Source of the DNA: Asparagopsis taxiformis
Taxonomy: Eukaryota; Rhodophyta; Florideophyceae; Bonnemaisoniales; Bonnemaisoniaceae
Assembly (NCBI GenBank): GCA_030407315.1
Contig: JALQPE010002598.1
Location: 1-14,426 of the forward strand
Length of the DNA: 14,426 nt
Direction: 5' to 3'
The translations under genes were made by a program, and so were the position numbers. The first letter of the stretch is position 1, and each line of letters begins with the position of its first letter. The notes beneath the pieces were generated by a model that saw nothing but the letters and a program-made list of their open reading frames with translations, did not search any database and was not told the DNA's origin. Positions 6,162 through 13,661 of this stretch are shown here, one piece after another.

Positions 6162-8063
6162 CGATCCTACGCACGCTCCCAACGCCCCCCTATGTCCCTA
6201 CCTAAGCAATCAACCACGTTCAAAGACAAAGCTCAATTCGCGGCCCAGCACACGGAAATGTTTCCTCCCGATGTGACTGAAGACACTGAAGATGACGAAG
6301 TACGTGATATTTCTTCACACACTTTTCTCCTGGACTCAGCAGCAAATCCGACACACCTAACTTCTCCACCCTCTGGTTTCAAAGCCATACCCTCTCACAC
6401 TATAACTGCTGATGGTCGCTCTGCCATATCTACACATCGCGGTAACATCTCAATCGATGTTGATGGCAAAAACAAGCTTCCACCGCAACCTGCGATAGTA
6501 GCCCCGGGTCTCAGGGCAAACCTCCTCTCAATAGGACACCTCACTAAAACACATGACGTCCTGTTCCAAAGAAATAATGCATACATAACTAAGCCATCAT
6601 CATCACCTCCTGATGATGCAATAATTGCCACCGCGCACCGGCGCAAGGATAACATGTATGAACTAGTCTTACATCCCTCTGCCCACAACCATGGTCATAC
6701 ACCAACTGCCAACACAGCACGCGCCTTTCCCGTCCGCAAATCAGATTCCAAACAGAAGCACACCATTCCTAAAAATCCCCTTCGCAAATCACTGGTGGCT
6801 CGCACGAAGCGCATTACCCCAATAGCGCGCAAACCTACCCGTACTCCAAAATCCAACCAACGCCCTCGCATTAACACTCGGGCACGCTCTCGCATCCACG
6901 TTGACCTATCTTCTACAATACGCGATTATCACGTTTGGCACTTGAAGCTGAACCATATACATCCCCAGAGGCTTCATATCATGGCGAAACGCAATCTAGT
7001 GCCAAATCTACCACGCAGTCTTCTGCGCACCCCTCCGCGAATGACTTGCTCTGGATGCGCAGTCGGTAAAACTGCTGCCGCTCCTTTCCGAAAACATCCC
7101 CGCCTTGACCCTGTAGGCTCACATCTTCATTCCGATATTTGTGGGCCTATTCCAGTCAATTCCATTCATGGCAACAAATATGTCGCCACCTTCCTCGATC
7201 AAGGTAGCCGTTACCTCCACATTTTCTGCGCTCCCACTAAGTACCTTGCCGCTGCCCACACAAGCCACCACATTGCCTCTGTACATGCCACCACACCCCA
7301 TCGCATTCTACACTTCACTTCGGATAATCCGAAAGAATATTACACTCAGGATCTCAAAACCTTTTTCACCCAGTCGCATATTACCACCCACCCAACGGTT
7401 CCGCACACCCCTCAAGAGAACTCTCTTGCCGAACGCATAAACCGCACAATATCAAATGCTGCTCGTGCATGTTTGCTTACATCCGGTCTTCCTGCATCAC
7501 TATGGGAATATGCCTTCCATTCATGTGTTGACACATATACCACAACAATTCATTCCGCTACAGGCAAAATTCCACATGCAGTCTGGCACGGTACCACACC
7601 GAAAGTCAACTCCCTTCTTCCTTTTGGTACTGCTGGCCATGTACACACTCGCTCTCCAAAGAACAAACTAGAACCACGCGCAGTTTTTGTACACTATGTC
7701 GGTCGCCAGGATTACTATCACTATTTTGTCTATGATCCGGTGACCGACAAAGTATCCCGCTGCAGAATGGCAGATTTCCAAACTTACAACCCTGTCGACG
7801 ATCCAGTCTGTACTTCAGGGCCACAAACTGTTAATTACACTGCTACCCAATTCTCGGAACCCAAGTCTGTTGCTCTTGCGCGTCGAGCACCAGATGCCCC
7901 TCAGTGGGCAATGGCCTGGAACTCGGAATTGGACAGTTTAGAGGCACGTGGCATACTCAAATATGTTCACAAGTCAGCCCTCCCCCCCCAATACCAAATT
8001 ACTTCCAACAACAATGGTCTTGAAACTGAAACGAGACAAAAATGGAACTCCCCTTTCCCGTAA
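6054..8063 (+). CDS. Copia 1 Gag-Pol segment: zinc knuckle, protease, integrase, start of RT
   Basis: A frame open for 669 codons with no nonsense codon before 8061. The zinc knuckle (6120-6161) is followed by the protease site LLDSAANPTH (Asp at 6333-6335; the usual Gly is Ala). Next comes the Copia conserved block LRANLLSIGHL, then the integrase HHCC zinc domain (WHLKLNH ... CSGC). The catalytic core has Asp in HSDICGP (7134-7136), Asp in TSDNPKEY (7323-7325) and Glu in LAERINRT (7431-7433), with exactly 35 residues between the last two. The C-terminal part shows PFGTAGHVHTR and DKVSRCRMADF, as in Copia integrases. The RT begins near 7880 (PQWAMAWNSELDSLEARG). The true frame leaves this ORF at the C run 7982-7989, so the last about 25 codons are spurious. 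No separate start is expected because the protein should be part of a Gag-Pol polyprotein. Confidence 0.92.
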   Translation, partial: LLLCSLPSGQQHSPTPGHHGQWCRYHGSPRHDTTRCRSYARSQRPPMSLPKQSTTFKDKAQFAAQHTEMFPPDVTEDTEDDEVRDISSHTFLLDSAANPTHLTSPPSGFKAIPSHTITADGRSAISTHRGNISIDVDGKNKLPPQPAIVAPGLRANLLSIGHLTKTHDVLFQRNNAYITKPSSSPPDDAIIATAHRRKDNMYELVLHPSAHNHGHTPTANTARAFPVRKSDSKQKHTIPKNPLRKSLVARTKRITPIARKPTRTPKSNQRPRINTRARSRIHVDLSSTIRDYHVWHLKLNHIHPQRLHIMAKRNLVPNLPRSLLRTPPRMTCSGCAVGKTAAAPFRKHPRLDPVGSHLHSDICGPIPVNSIHGNKYVATFLDQGSRYLHIFCAPTKYLAAAHTSHHIASVHATTPHRILHFTSDNPKEYYTQDLKTFFTQSHITTHPTVPHTPQENSLAERINRTISNAARACLLTSGLPASLWEYAFHSCVDTYTTTIHSATGKIPHAVWHGTTPKVNSLLPFGTAGHVHTRSPKNKLEPRAVFVHYVGRQDYYHYFVYDPVTDKVSRCRMADFQTYNPVDDPVCTSGPQTVNYTATQFSEPKSVALARRAPDAPQWAMAWNSELDSLEARGILKYVHKSALPPQYQITSNNNGLETETRQKWNSPFP

Positions 8064-8294
8064 GGCAAGATGTACAATCCGTGGCGACAGACAATTACCT
8101 GGCATACACTATGACCCTACCCAACTCTCCAGCCCCGTTGCGCACCGAGATGCCATCCGCACGTCGCTTGCCTTAGCCGCTGCACATGGATACCATGTCC
8201 ACCACTGGGATCTTGAGTCGGCATTCCTGCACGAATTGTTCCCAGACGACATCAAAATATTTGTCCACCAACCAAAACGTTTTGACGGTAGCGA
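7985..8294 (+). CDS. Copia 1 reverse transcriptase, fingers/palm segment (frame 1)
   Basis: After the eight-C run at 7982-7989 the RT continues in frame 1. It contains NTKLLPTTMVLKLKRD, RKARCTIRGDRQLP and SSPVAHRDAIRTSLALAAAHG. It also contains motif A, HHWDLESAFLH, with the first catalytic Asp, and then DIKIFVHQPKRF. Each block has a direct counterpart in Copia element 2 (14170-14426). The frame stays open to 8565, but conserved protein resumes in frame 3 after the six-A run at 8294-8299, so the rest is a shadow. This is a segment of one polyprotein, not a gene; the two breaks flank it at homopolymer runs. Confidence 0.85.
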
Positions 8295-9449
8295 AAAAAC
8301 CCTGGCAAGATTGCGCGACTCACTGGCAATATGTACGGGAGCAAACAAGCCTGCACCATCTTCACTTCTGGCCTGGCCAACTTTCTCACCCTGTCGAACT
8401 TCCAGCGTCTATCATCTGACGCATGCTCCTTCGTTCTTCGCAGCCAATCAGACCCCTCCCAATTTGTCCTATTATTCATCACTGTTGACGACTTCCTCGC
8501 CACTACCAATAATCTTCAACTACTCTCCGCGGTCAAACAACAACTCCGTCCCAAGTACAAACTAAAAGACCTGGGTCGTGTTGAGCACATTTTGGGATGG
8601 AAGGTCACGCACACGACATCCGGCATAAAAATATCTCAGACTGGTTATATCAAATCCCTGCTTTCTAAGTTCCGTCTATCAGAGGCTAAACCTGCCACGT
8701 CTCCCATCGCATCCGAACTACTTACTCCGCACCAAACCTCCTCAAAGCCATTGGACACTTCTAAGTACGACTACAAAGCTCTTATAGGCTCTTTGCGTTA
8801 TCTGGCAGACTCCACAAGGCCTGAGATAGCATTTATAGTTGGCCTCCTTGGTCGCTACGCCCAATCCCCGACAACACACCACTGGCAATCCGCTCTTCGA
8901 GTCCTGCGCTACCTAAAGTCAACAGAAGACAACGGTATTCTCTACAGAAACAAGTTTACAGGCTCGTTAACAGCATACTCCGATGCTGATTATGCTGCAT
9001 GTCCTCTCACTCGTCGTTCCACCACTGGCACCCTTATCATGTATAACAACGCTCCGATCGCGTGGCAGTCTAAGCGTCAATCCCACGTCTCTCCATCCAC
9101 CCATGTGGCAGAATACGTTGCCGCTTTCCATAGCGCCATGCATCTCACTACTATACGCAACTTCCTCGCCGAGATATTGCATGTCCCCGACGGCCCAACG
9201 CCACTTTATGTTGAAAACACCGCAGCTATCGCCACTGCCACTGCAAAATTCCCAACCCCGAACGCACGACACATTGATGTCAAGTTCCACTGGCTCCGAG
9301 AACAAGTCGCCAAAAGTATCCTCCAACTGTCTCACATAGCCTCCAACATCAACCCAGCAGACGTTCTCACCAAATCTCTCAAACCGGCCCAATTCATTTC
9401 CAAATTACCTCTCCTTCGCCTCGCAGCGTCCGCGACGCGCGGCGACTGA
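8295..9449 (+). CDS. Copia 1 reverse transcriptase (palm/thumb) and RNase H
   Basis: Frame 3 resumes here with RLTGNMYGSKQACTIF, the Copia motif B region (usually LYGLKQ). The catalytic box is LLFITVDDFLA (Asp-Asp at 8487-8492), where the usual Tyr of YVDD is Thr. KYKLKDLGRVEHILGWKV and IGSLRYLADSTRPEIAF are typical Copia RT C-terminal blocks. RNase H follows: Asp in AYSDADYAA (8982-8984), Glu in HVAEYVAA (9111-9113), a Glu where Asp is usual in LYVENTAAI (9213-9215), RHIDVKFHWLREQ and Asp in NPADVLTK (9360-9362). The frame ends at TGA 9447-9449. Those three bases are also the first three bases of the 3' LTR, so there is no untranslated gap and no visible polypurine tract. Confidence 0.92.
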   Translation, partial: KNPGKIARLTGNMYGSKQACTIFTSGLANFLTLSNFQRLSSDACSFVLRSQSDPSQFVLLFITVDDFLATTNNLQLLSAVKQQLRPKYKLKDLGRVEHILGWKVTHTTSGIKISQTGYIKSLLSKFRLSEAKPATSPIASELLTPHQTSSKPLDTSKYDYKALIGSLRYLADSTRPEIAFIVGLLGRYAQSPTTHHWQSALRVLRYLKSTEDNGILYRNKFTGSLTAYSDADYAACPLTRRSTTGTLIMYNNAPIAWQSKRQSHVSPSTHVAEYVAAFHSAMHLTTIRNFLAEILHVPDGPTPLYVENTAAIATATAKFPTPNARHIDVKFHWLREQVAKSILQLSHIASNINPADVLTKSLKPAQFISKLPLLRLAASATRGD

Positions 9450-9601
9450 CGAATAACTTCCTTTTCGCGCCGCGCCCACTACTCGGCTCTTCCTCATAAC
9501 TCACATATTACACTAGCATTACAGTACACACAAGTCATATTTAAGCGGATCTACGCCGACGATCTCCAACAATAAAGCCACGAACACGGACTTCTTCAAC
9601 A
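9447..9601 (+). repeat. 3' LTR of Copia element 1, full-length 155 bp
   Basis: It runs from TGACGAATAACT to CTTCTTCAACA and carries the 43 bp missing from the 5' copy, between ATAACT at 9453-9458 and ATAACT at 9496-9501. It contains the TATA-like ATATTTAA and an AATAAA at 9571-9576. Its first codon is the stop of pol. Confidence 0.94.
9571..9576 (+). terminator. AATAAA polyadenylation signal in the 3' LTR
   Basis: AATAAAG lies 25 bp before the end of the LTR. The corresponding box in the 5' LTR has lost one A (CATAAAG), while Copia element 2 keeps AATAAAG at 10600-10606. Conservation of the box and its place downstream of the TATA-like element in both families supports the call. Confidence 0.55.
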
Positions 9602-9606
9602 TACAC
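9602..9606. repeat. Right target-site duplication TACAC of Copia element 1
   Basis: TACAC follows the final CA of the 3' LTR and is identical to 5079-5083. The empty site would have read GAGCTC-TACAC-ATCGAC. Confidence 0.92.
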
Positions 9607-10509
9607 ATCGACATGGTAAATGCCGCTTGACCAACTCGAACGTTGCGCACGATCGCAGTCAAACCACAACCGATTCATGCCAACATGTCGCACTCGATAC
9701 CTTGTTGCGCATTGCAAAGTCAACAGTCGATCGCGATGCGGCCAAATACCTGATCTGTTCTGAAACGCAATTCATCGCTGCGTATTGCGTGTATCCTGCA
9801 CAGCGCTACGACAGTTTGGTTGTATCGTCCTGTGTCTCCAATGGATGCTTGAATAGATGACGATGTACGTAGTGAGAGACCATTTCCGTTCGTTCATGGT
9901 GTTCTGTATTGTAACCAGCGCAGCGCTGAGAGAACAAAAGAGCAAGCGAGCGAAGCGCGTGTGGAACAAGTTCACGAGTGGATGTGTCTAACGATACGTT
10001 GATGGAACATACGCAGCGTGGAATACACAATGCACCTGAGTAAGTTGACAAACGCATGTATCGACACAATGACACCGACCGACACACATAACAATTATGG
10101 TCATGTGACGCAGTCGCAACAAATGCACCAAACGCTTTACCTATTTATCGCCCATACCACATGTTGCTGTGGACGCCACGCAACGGGCAGATGGATGCGC
10201 ACAACGGCCGCAAGTGCACCGGCATCACAATTCTACTGTCAACACGCCCAACTGTCACACACCAGCACTTGCCGAGTCTCCGCCCATCGCCACAACGTTG
10301 AGGCGCACATGTCGATTGCGCCCAACACCGCCACGGGTCACATCATCGGAAAGCACGTATGGTGAGCGGAAGCGGCGTGTGTGATGTTGAACGATTCGAT
10401 ACTCTCCTGCCATTCCGTAGTCCATGAATGTAGAAAGCATTGTACCATACCACATGTACGGTGTGACTTGGTGGTTGTACGAGCATTAGCGATGATCCCT
10501 CTCAATTTC
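9607..10509. other. About 900 bp without a recognised feature
   Basis: This region joins the right flank of Copia element 1 to the putative LTR of Copia element 2. The longest open frame is 115 codons (10018-10365), with no domain and low-complexity composition, so I do not call it a gene. No tRNA, repeat, hairpin or LTR-like end was seen. Before the Copia 1 insertion it was contiguous with 4700-5083, so it may include the far 5' end of the Ngaro-like element or be host intergenic DNA. Confidence 0.5.
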
Positions 10510-10632
10510 TGTCGGATGATCAAACCATTACAGCAGCACATTACAGCAAATAGCTCATTCAGTATTTAACCATCGCCGCCGAGCCGGCAGCAGTCACAGA
10601 ATAAAGTTATGCATTGAGCCTCATCATCAACA
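10510..10632 (+). repeat. Putative 5' LTR of Copia element 2
   Basis: The right end is supported: CATCATCAACA stops directly before the primer site, as in element 1. Inside are CATTACAG, TATTTAA and AATAAAG in the same order and nearly the same spacing as in the LTR of element 1. The left end at TGTCGGATG (10510) is a guess; TGATCAAACC at 10518 is an alternative. Without the 3' copy it cannot be fixed. Confidence 0.5.
10563..10569 (+). promoter_or_regulatory. TATA-like box TATTTAA in the Copia 2 LTR
   Basis: TATTTAA, followed 31 bp later by AATAAAG (10600-10606), which is probably the polyadenylation signal. The paired arrangement matches the LTR of Copia element 1. Confidence 0.45.
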
Positions 10633-10644
10633 GGTTATGGACCC
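10633..10644 (+). other. Primer binding site of Copia element 2 (CAU anticodon arm)
   Basis: GGTTATGGACCC begins directly after the LTR. Its complement, GGGTCCATAACC, again resembles the anticodon stem-loop of an initiator tRNA-Met. It differs from the site of element 1 at two bases (GA for AG after the ATG), so one of the two sites may be mutated or the host may have two tRNA variants. Confidence 0.68.
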
Positions 10645-10711
10645 AACCGCTAACGCGCTAACGATCTCACCCGCCCACCATCCCCCGACGCAGCTCGCGG
10701 CGACTAACTAA
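10637..10711 (+). other. 24-codon ORF starting at the primer-site ATG; leader follows to 10874
   Basis: As in element 1, the ATG in the primer site opens a short P/T-rich frame (MDPTANALTISPAHH, 24 codons, TAA at 10709-10711). The rest of the leader, to 10874, has no ATG-initiated ORF that I can support. It lacks the 24-bp repeats of element 1. Confidence 0.3.
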
Positions 10712-10874
10712 CACACCCACTCCTCGCAACATTACTCCGCCGACATCTCGCGCAGCGCGCTACGCGCATCGTTCACTCATCCGAAGCCGTCAACAAGCCC
10801 TGACGAACACGTCTACGACCTCTACAATCAAACATTAATCGAACTCGACCCATCCCCACCCCTTTCCTACTACA

Positions 10875-11350
10875 ATGCCTGACTCCCCGCCCCCAAGAAC
10901 ACCCGCTCCATCCTCCGCGCCCTCAACCCTTCCCAACGCTCCACCCCCCCTTCACTTCGATATTCCCTCCTCACCCAACACAACCTCATTCAATGGTGTC
11001 ACACAGTTGAGAGCCATGCCACCATCTATGATCTCATCCCCTATCTCCACGGGCCGGTGCCACCGGCCCCAACAGAAGCCAACGCGTTGCGTCATCACCG
11101 ACAACAGATCGCACTAACACGACTCCTCATTCTCCCACACATATCACAGCCAATACTCCGAGGCATCAGCCCCACCATATTGAACAGTCCCACACCCACC
11201 CTGTATCAGTATGTGCGAGAAAAGCTCTCCACAATCCCACCACACCACTCCGAGTCAAATCTCCGCCGCCGCGCCGCCCAACTCAAGTACACACCGGGCA
11301 CCCCATCCAAGAATACATCGACAAGCACACGGAACTCCGTGAAATCATGA
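10875..11350 (+). pseudogene. gag of Copia element 2, N-terminal half, frame-changed
   Basis: The ATG at 10875 starts a P/S-rich frame (MPDSPPPRTPAPSS). The conserved Gag continues one frame back, from about 10985, as HNLIQWCHTVESHATIYDLI, which aligns with NYIPWKISVEHF of element 1. It then runs through RQQIALTRLLILPHISQPIL and LYQYVREKLSTIPPHHSES up to about 11297. The frame-2 stop is at 11350, but from about 11295 the homologous protein (IQEYIDKHTELREIM) is in frame 1. Both transitions go one base back, the same direction as in the gag of element 1. Gag would form the particle; this copy cannot produce it uninterrupted. Confidence 0.78.
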
Positions 11351-12297
11351 TACAATCAGCATTCCCCGCTATAGAAGACGAACAGACTACAGTACAATAC
11401 GTACTTGACGGACTCTATGACGATCCCCAATGGACCAACCTCCTTCGCGACATCGCGAACTTCCACAACTTCCATCAAGGACGACGCCCCTCGTTGGACC
11501 TCGTCTTCAACATGCTAATCGAACACGAACATGCTACACCCCTCCGCACGACATCGTGCCACTCTCCGCGGCCTCATGACCCACCCGTCCCCGTCACGCC
11601 CTACCACGCACCATACTCTCACCCATCTCCCCCAACACAATACACCCTCCTCCCCAACGTCCCACCAGGCACACCTCGACAGACACACCATCGCCACAAT
11701 CCCAGACAGTTTGCACTCCCCCATACTATTCACCTCGATACCCATATCCCGCAACCGCCCAGACATCAAGGACAATGGTGCACCATGCACGGCTCACCCA
11801 CACACTCCACCGAGAACTGCATCACACGCCGCAATATGCTCCGCAAAAAGGAGCTCCGCGACAGCAAGACCAACCAAGCCCACGCATCTCAGCTCACACA
11901 ACATCCCCACGCTGATGAACCACCAGGTTATGGAACACCTCCCATTCACCCACAACTCTATCACTACCATTCCGCCCCACCAGAAATATACCAACTCCCT
12001 TCAACGCCCCAACAGCCACCCGACAAACACAAACCCCCATACGACTTCGCCATACGCCAGCACAATAAACTCCAACAATTCTTCCTGCTACCTCCTGGAT
12101 TCCGGCGCAACACCCACCCACATAAGGTGTCCGCAGCCCCATATGCCCCGCAAACAAACAACAACGCTCACAGCTTCCGGCGACCTTATCCCCATAACAC
12201 ACAAGGCCCCACGTCCATCCCAATACCCAATCACCACCTATCCGCATCCCTCATGCTGTCGTCATGCCACGCGCGAAACACAATCTTCTCTCGGTAA
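11290..12297 (+). CDS. Copia 2 Gag, C-terminal half with zinc knuckle
   Basis: Frame 1 carries IQEYIDKHTELREIMIQSAF, then QYVLDGLYDDPQWTNLLRDI, both with clear counterparts in element 1. A long P/H/T-rich spacer leads to the nucleocapsid knuckle WCTMHGSPTHSTENC (C-x2-H-x4-H-x4-C, 11779-11820), followed by a basic stretch (RRNMLRKKELRD). After about 12050 the protein continues in frame 2 with the protease, so the ORF end at 12297 is probably a shadow. An ATG at 11347 lies inside the domain and is unlikely to be a start. Confidence 0.83.
   Translation, partial: HTGHPIQEYIDKHTELREIMIQSAFPAIEDEQTTVQYVLDGLYDDPQWTNLLRDIANFHNFHQGRRPSLDLVFNMLIEHEHATPLRTTSCHSPRPHDPPVPVTPYHAPYSHPSPPTQYTLLPNVPPGTPRQTHHRHNPRQFALPHTIHLDTHIPQPPRHQGQWCTMHGSPTHSTENCITRRNMLRKKELRDSKTNQAHASQLTQHPHADEPPGYGTPPIHPQLYHYHSAPPEIYQLPSTPQQPPDKHKPPYDFAIRQHNKLQQFFLLPPGFRRNTHPHKVSAAPYAPQTNNNAHSFRRPYPHNTQGPTSIPIPNHHLSASLMLSSCHARNTIFSR
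12065..12235 (+). CDS. Copia 2 aspartic protease core (frame 2 segment)
   Basis: Frame 2 shows SCYLLDSGATPTHI, the retropepsin-type active site with Asp at 12098-12100 and the normal Ser-Gly, followed by TLTASGDLIPITHK. It aligns with FLLDSAANPTHL of element 1. The frame stays open to 12310, but the conserved protein leaves it after about 12200 and reaches frame 3 by about 12240, through two further one-base steps. The protease would cut the Gag-Pol polyprotein in the particle. Confidence 0.82.
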
Positions 12298-12830
12298 GCC
12301 AAGTGGCTGACAATCATGACATCCTCTTCCAACGCGACGCAGCCTACATCACACGTCCCCAACCATCCCCACCGCCCAACATTGTTGTCGCCACTGCGCC
12401 CCGTACTAACAATCTCTACTACCTCAACCCAGACAGCCCTCTCCCTAACGAAAAAACACCACCCTTTTCACTCTTCCACACCTTCAAACCCCCCACAACT
12501 GCCCATCCCCACGCACTCGGTGCACGCACTCTCCACCCCACAAAACCGACCCCGAAAACAATTAGAACAACCAATACGCACACATACTACTTAACACCAG
12601 TGCACTTCGCGCCCCTCCACCTACCTACAAACGTCCGCACACCACTCCGAAGCCTTTCCAGCTTTCACAACGCACCAAGAAAACTACTACAAAAACAACC
12701 ACAAACCAGAAAACCCCTCCCCCCACACACTCTCTCCCTAAGTCCGACCGTCTCACTCCAACTCCTCAACCCACAAAATCGACCCACCGCCTTCGCACAA
12801 TGCACCAAACCCTTTACCCAAAAAACGTAA
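12240..12830 (+). CDS. Copia 2 protease/integrase spacer (frame 3)
   Basis: The segment begins PHAVVMPRAKHNLLSVSQVA, followed by HDILFQRDAAYITRP. These match the block before the integrase zinc domain in element 1 (LRANLLSIGHL, DVLFQRNNAYITKP). The remainder is a long linker very rich in P, T, H, K and L, with low G content, ending at TAA 12828-12830. The linker is poorly conserved, so the stop may be a real nonsense change or the result of two nearby indels; the integrase resumes in the same frame. Confidence 0.72.
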   Translation: MRIPHAVVMPRAKHNLLSVSQVADNHDILFQRDAAYITRPQPSPPPNIVVATAPRTNNLYYLNPDSPLPNEKTPPFSLFHTFKPPTTAHPHALGARTLHPTKPTPKTIRTTNTHTYYLTPVHFAPLHLPTNVRTPLRSLSSFHNAPRKLLQKQPQTRKPLPPHTLSLSPTVSLQLLNPQNRPTAFAQCTKPFTQKT

Positions 12831-12962
12831 TCCGCTCCAAACACACACCGACACCAATCGTTAACCCGGCGACCCCACATCACTCCAAGACGCACCGCAC
12901 TCCTACTTCGGCGCCACCACCTCCCCCCAAAAACGACAGACCAGCACCAAAATCCCTCCCGC

Positions 12963-13661
12963 ATGCTGATCACACGACAACACGTCACCAGCAACCCAAC
13001 CGCACGCCAAACAAAATCTCCCAGCCCCATCCTTACCGCCGCTCTCACTCCCCCACCCACTAAGTCGCCCAACCCCATTGATCGTGACTACCACGACTGG
13101 CATGTACGCCTAGGCCACCTGCACCCTCTCCGCCTCCACCAACTCGCCACACAAAGCCTTGTGCATGGATTGCCCGACACCCTAAAATCACCTCCACCCA
13201 AAATCACATGCACAGGCTGTTCACTTGGAAAACAAACGTCTGCTCCCTTCCGCAGCCGTGAACGGCTTGCTCCCCTTTGCTCCCACATCCATACCGATGT
13301 CTGCGGACCGTTCAAACCCCTCTCCACCAATAACAACCAGTACTTCGCTACTTTTTTGGACGAACACAGCCGATACCTACACATCCATGTATCACCACGC
13401 AAAAACCTAGCGGCAGCACACATCCAAGAGCACATCTCACGAATCCACACTCTAACCCCCCACCGAGTCACCGACGTGACTATGGACAACGCCCGCGAAT
13501 ATTTCTCTCATACCCTTAAAAACTTCTACACCTCCCAGCACATCCGAACACACCCCACTGTCCCCACAGCCCCCAGGAAAAAACGCGCTGGCCGAGCGCG
13601 TCAATCGCACGCTGATGGACACGGTCAGAGCAATTCTCTTAACATCCCAACTTCCCTCTAA
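12963..13661 (+). CDS. Copia 2 integrase, zinc domain and first part of the core
   Basis: Frame 3 contains DYHDWHVRLGHLHPLRLHQL and ITCTGCSLGKQ (HHCC zinc domain). The catalytic Asp residues are in HTDVCGPF (13296-13298) and TMDNAREYF (13485-13487). The conserved frame ends at the CCCCCAGGAAAAAA tract (13571-13583); the remaining 25 codons are a shadow. The catalytic Glu is in the next frame. Measured in bases, the second Asp to the Glu is one base more than the 108 expected for D-35-E, so the net error here is one extra base. The frame is open leftwards to 12831; the ATG at 12963 is internal to the linker. Confidence 0.88.
   Translation: MLITRQHVTSNPTARQTKSPSPILTAALTPPPTKSPNPIDRDYHDWHVRLGHLHPLRLHQLATQSLVHGLPDTLKSPPPKITCTGCSLGKQTSAPFRSRERLAPLCSHIHTDVCGPFKPLSTNNNQYFATFLDEHSRYLHIHVSPRKNLAAAHIQEHISRIHTLTPHRVTDVTMDNAREYFSHTLKNFYTSQHIRTHPTVPTAPRKKRAGRARQSHADGHGQSNSLNIPTSL

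Larger units (their letters stand above)
5084..9601 (+). mobile_element. Copia element 1: complete Ty1/Copia LTR retrotransposon insertion, frameshifted
   Basis: This is a 4518-bp insertion bounded by TG...CA LTRs (111 and 155 bp) and the TACAC duplication. Inside it, in order, are a primer site matching a CAU-anticodon tRNA arm, a GC-rich leader, gag with a CxxHx4Hx4C knuckle, aspartic protease, integrase, RT and RNase H. The order PR-IN-RT-RH is diagnostic of Ty1/Copia. The coding region changes frame at least six times by single bases. LTRs are very short for the superfamily. It lies 385 bp from the gag ATG of the Ngaro-like element and in the opposite orientation. Confidence 0.95.

Noticed and set aside
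8967..9392. 141-codon minus-strand ORF in the RNase H region
   Set aside because: It is the complement of a clear Copia RNase H coding segment; no independent motif.
9420..9446. Polypurine tract before the 3' LTR
   Set aside because: The bases here are mixed and GC-rich, without a purine run of useful length.
10018..10365. 115-codon plus-strand ORF between the Copia elements
   Set aside because: Composition is rich in T, H and C with no domain; length is within chance for a region of this size, and other frames are similarly open.
11515..12247. Overlapping minus-strand ORFs rich in V, G, W and C
   Set aside because: They mirror the P/H/T-rich Copia 2 gag; the composition is what the complement of C-rich codons gives.
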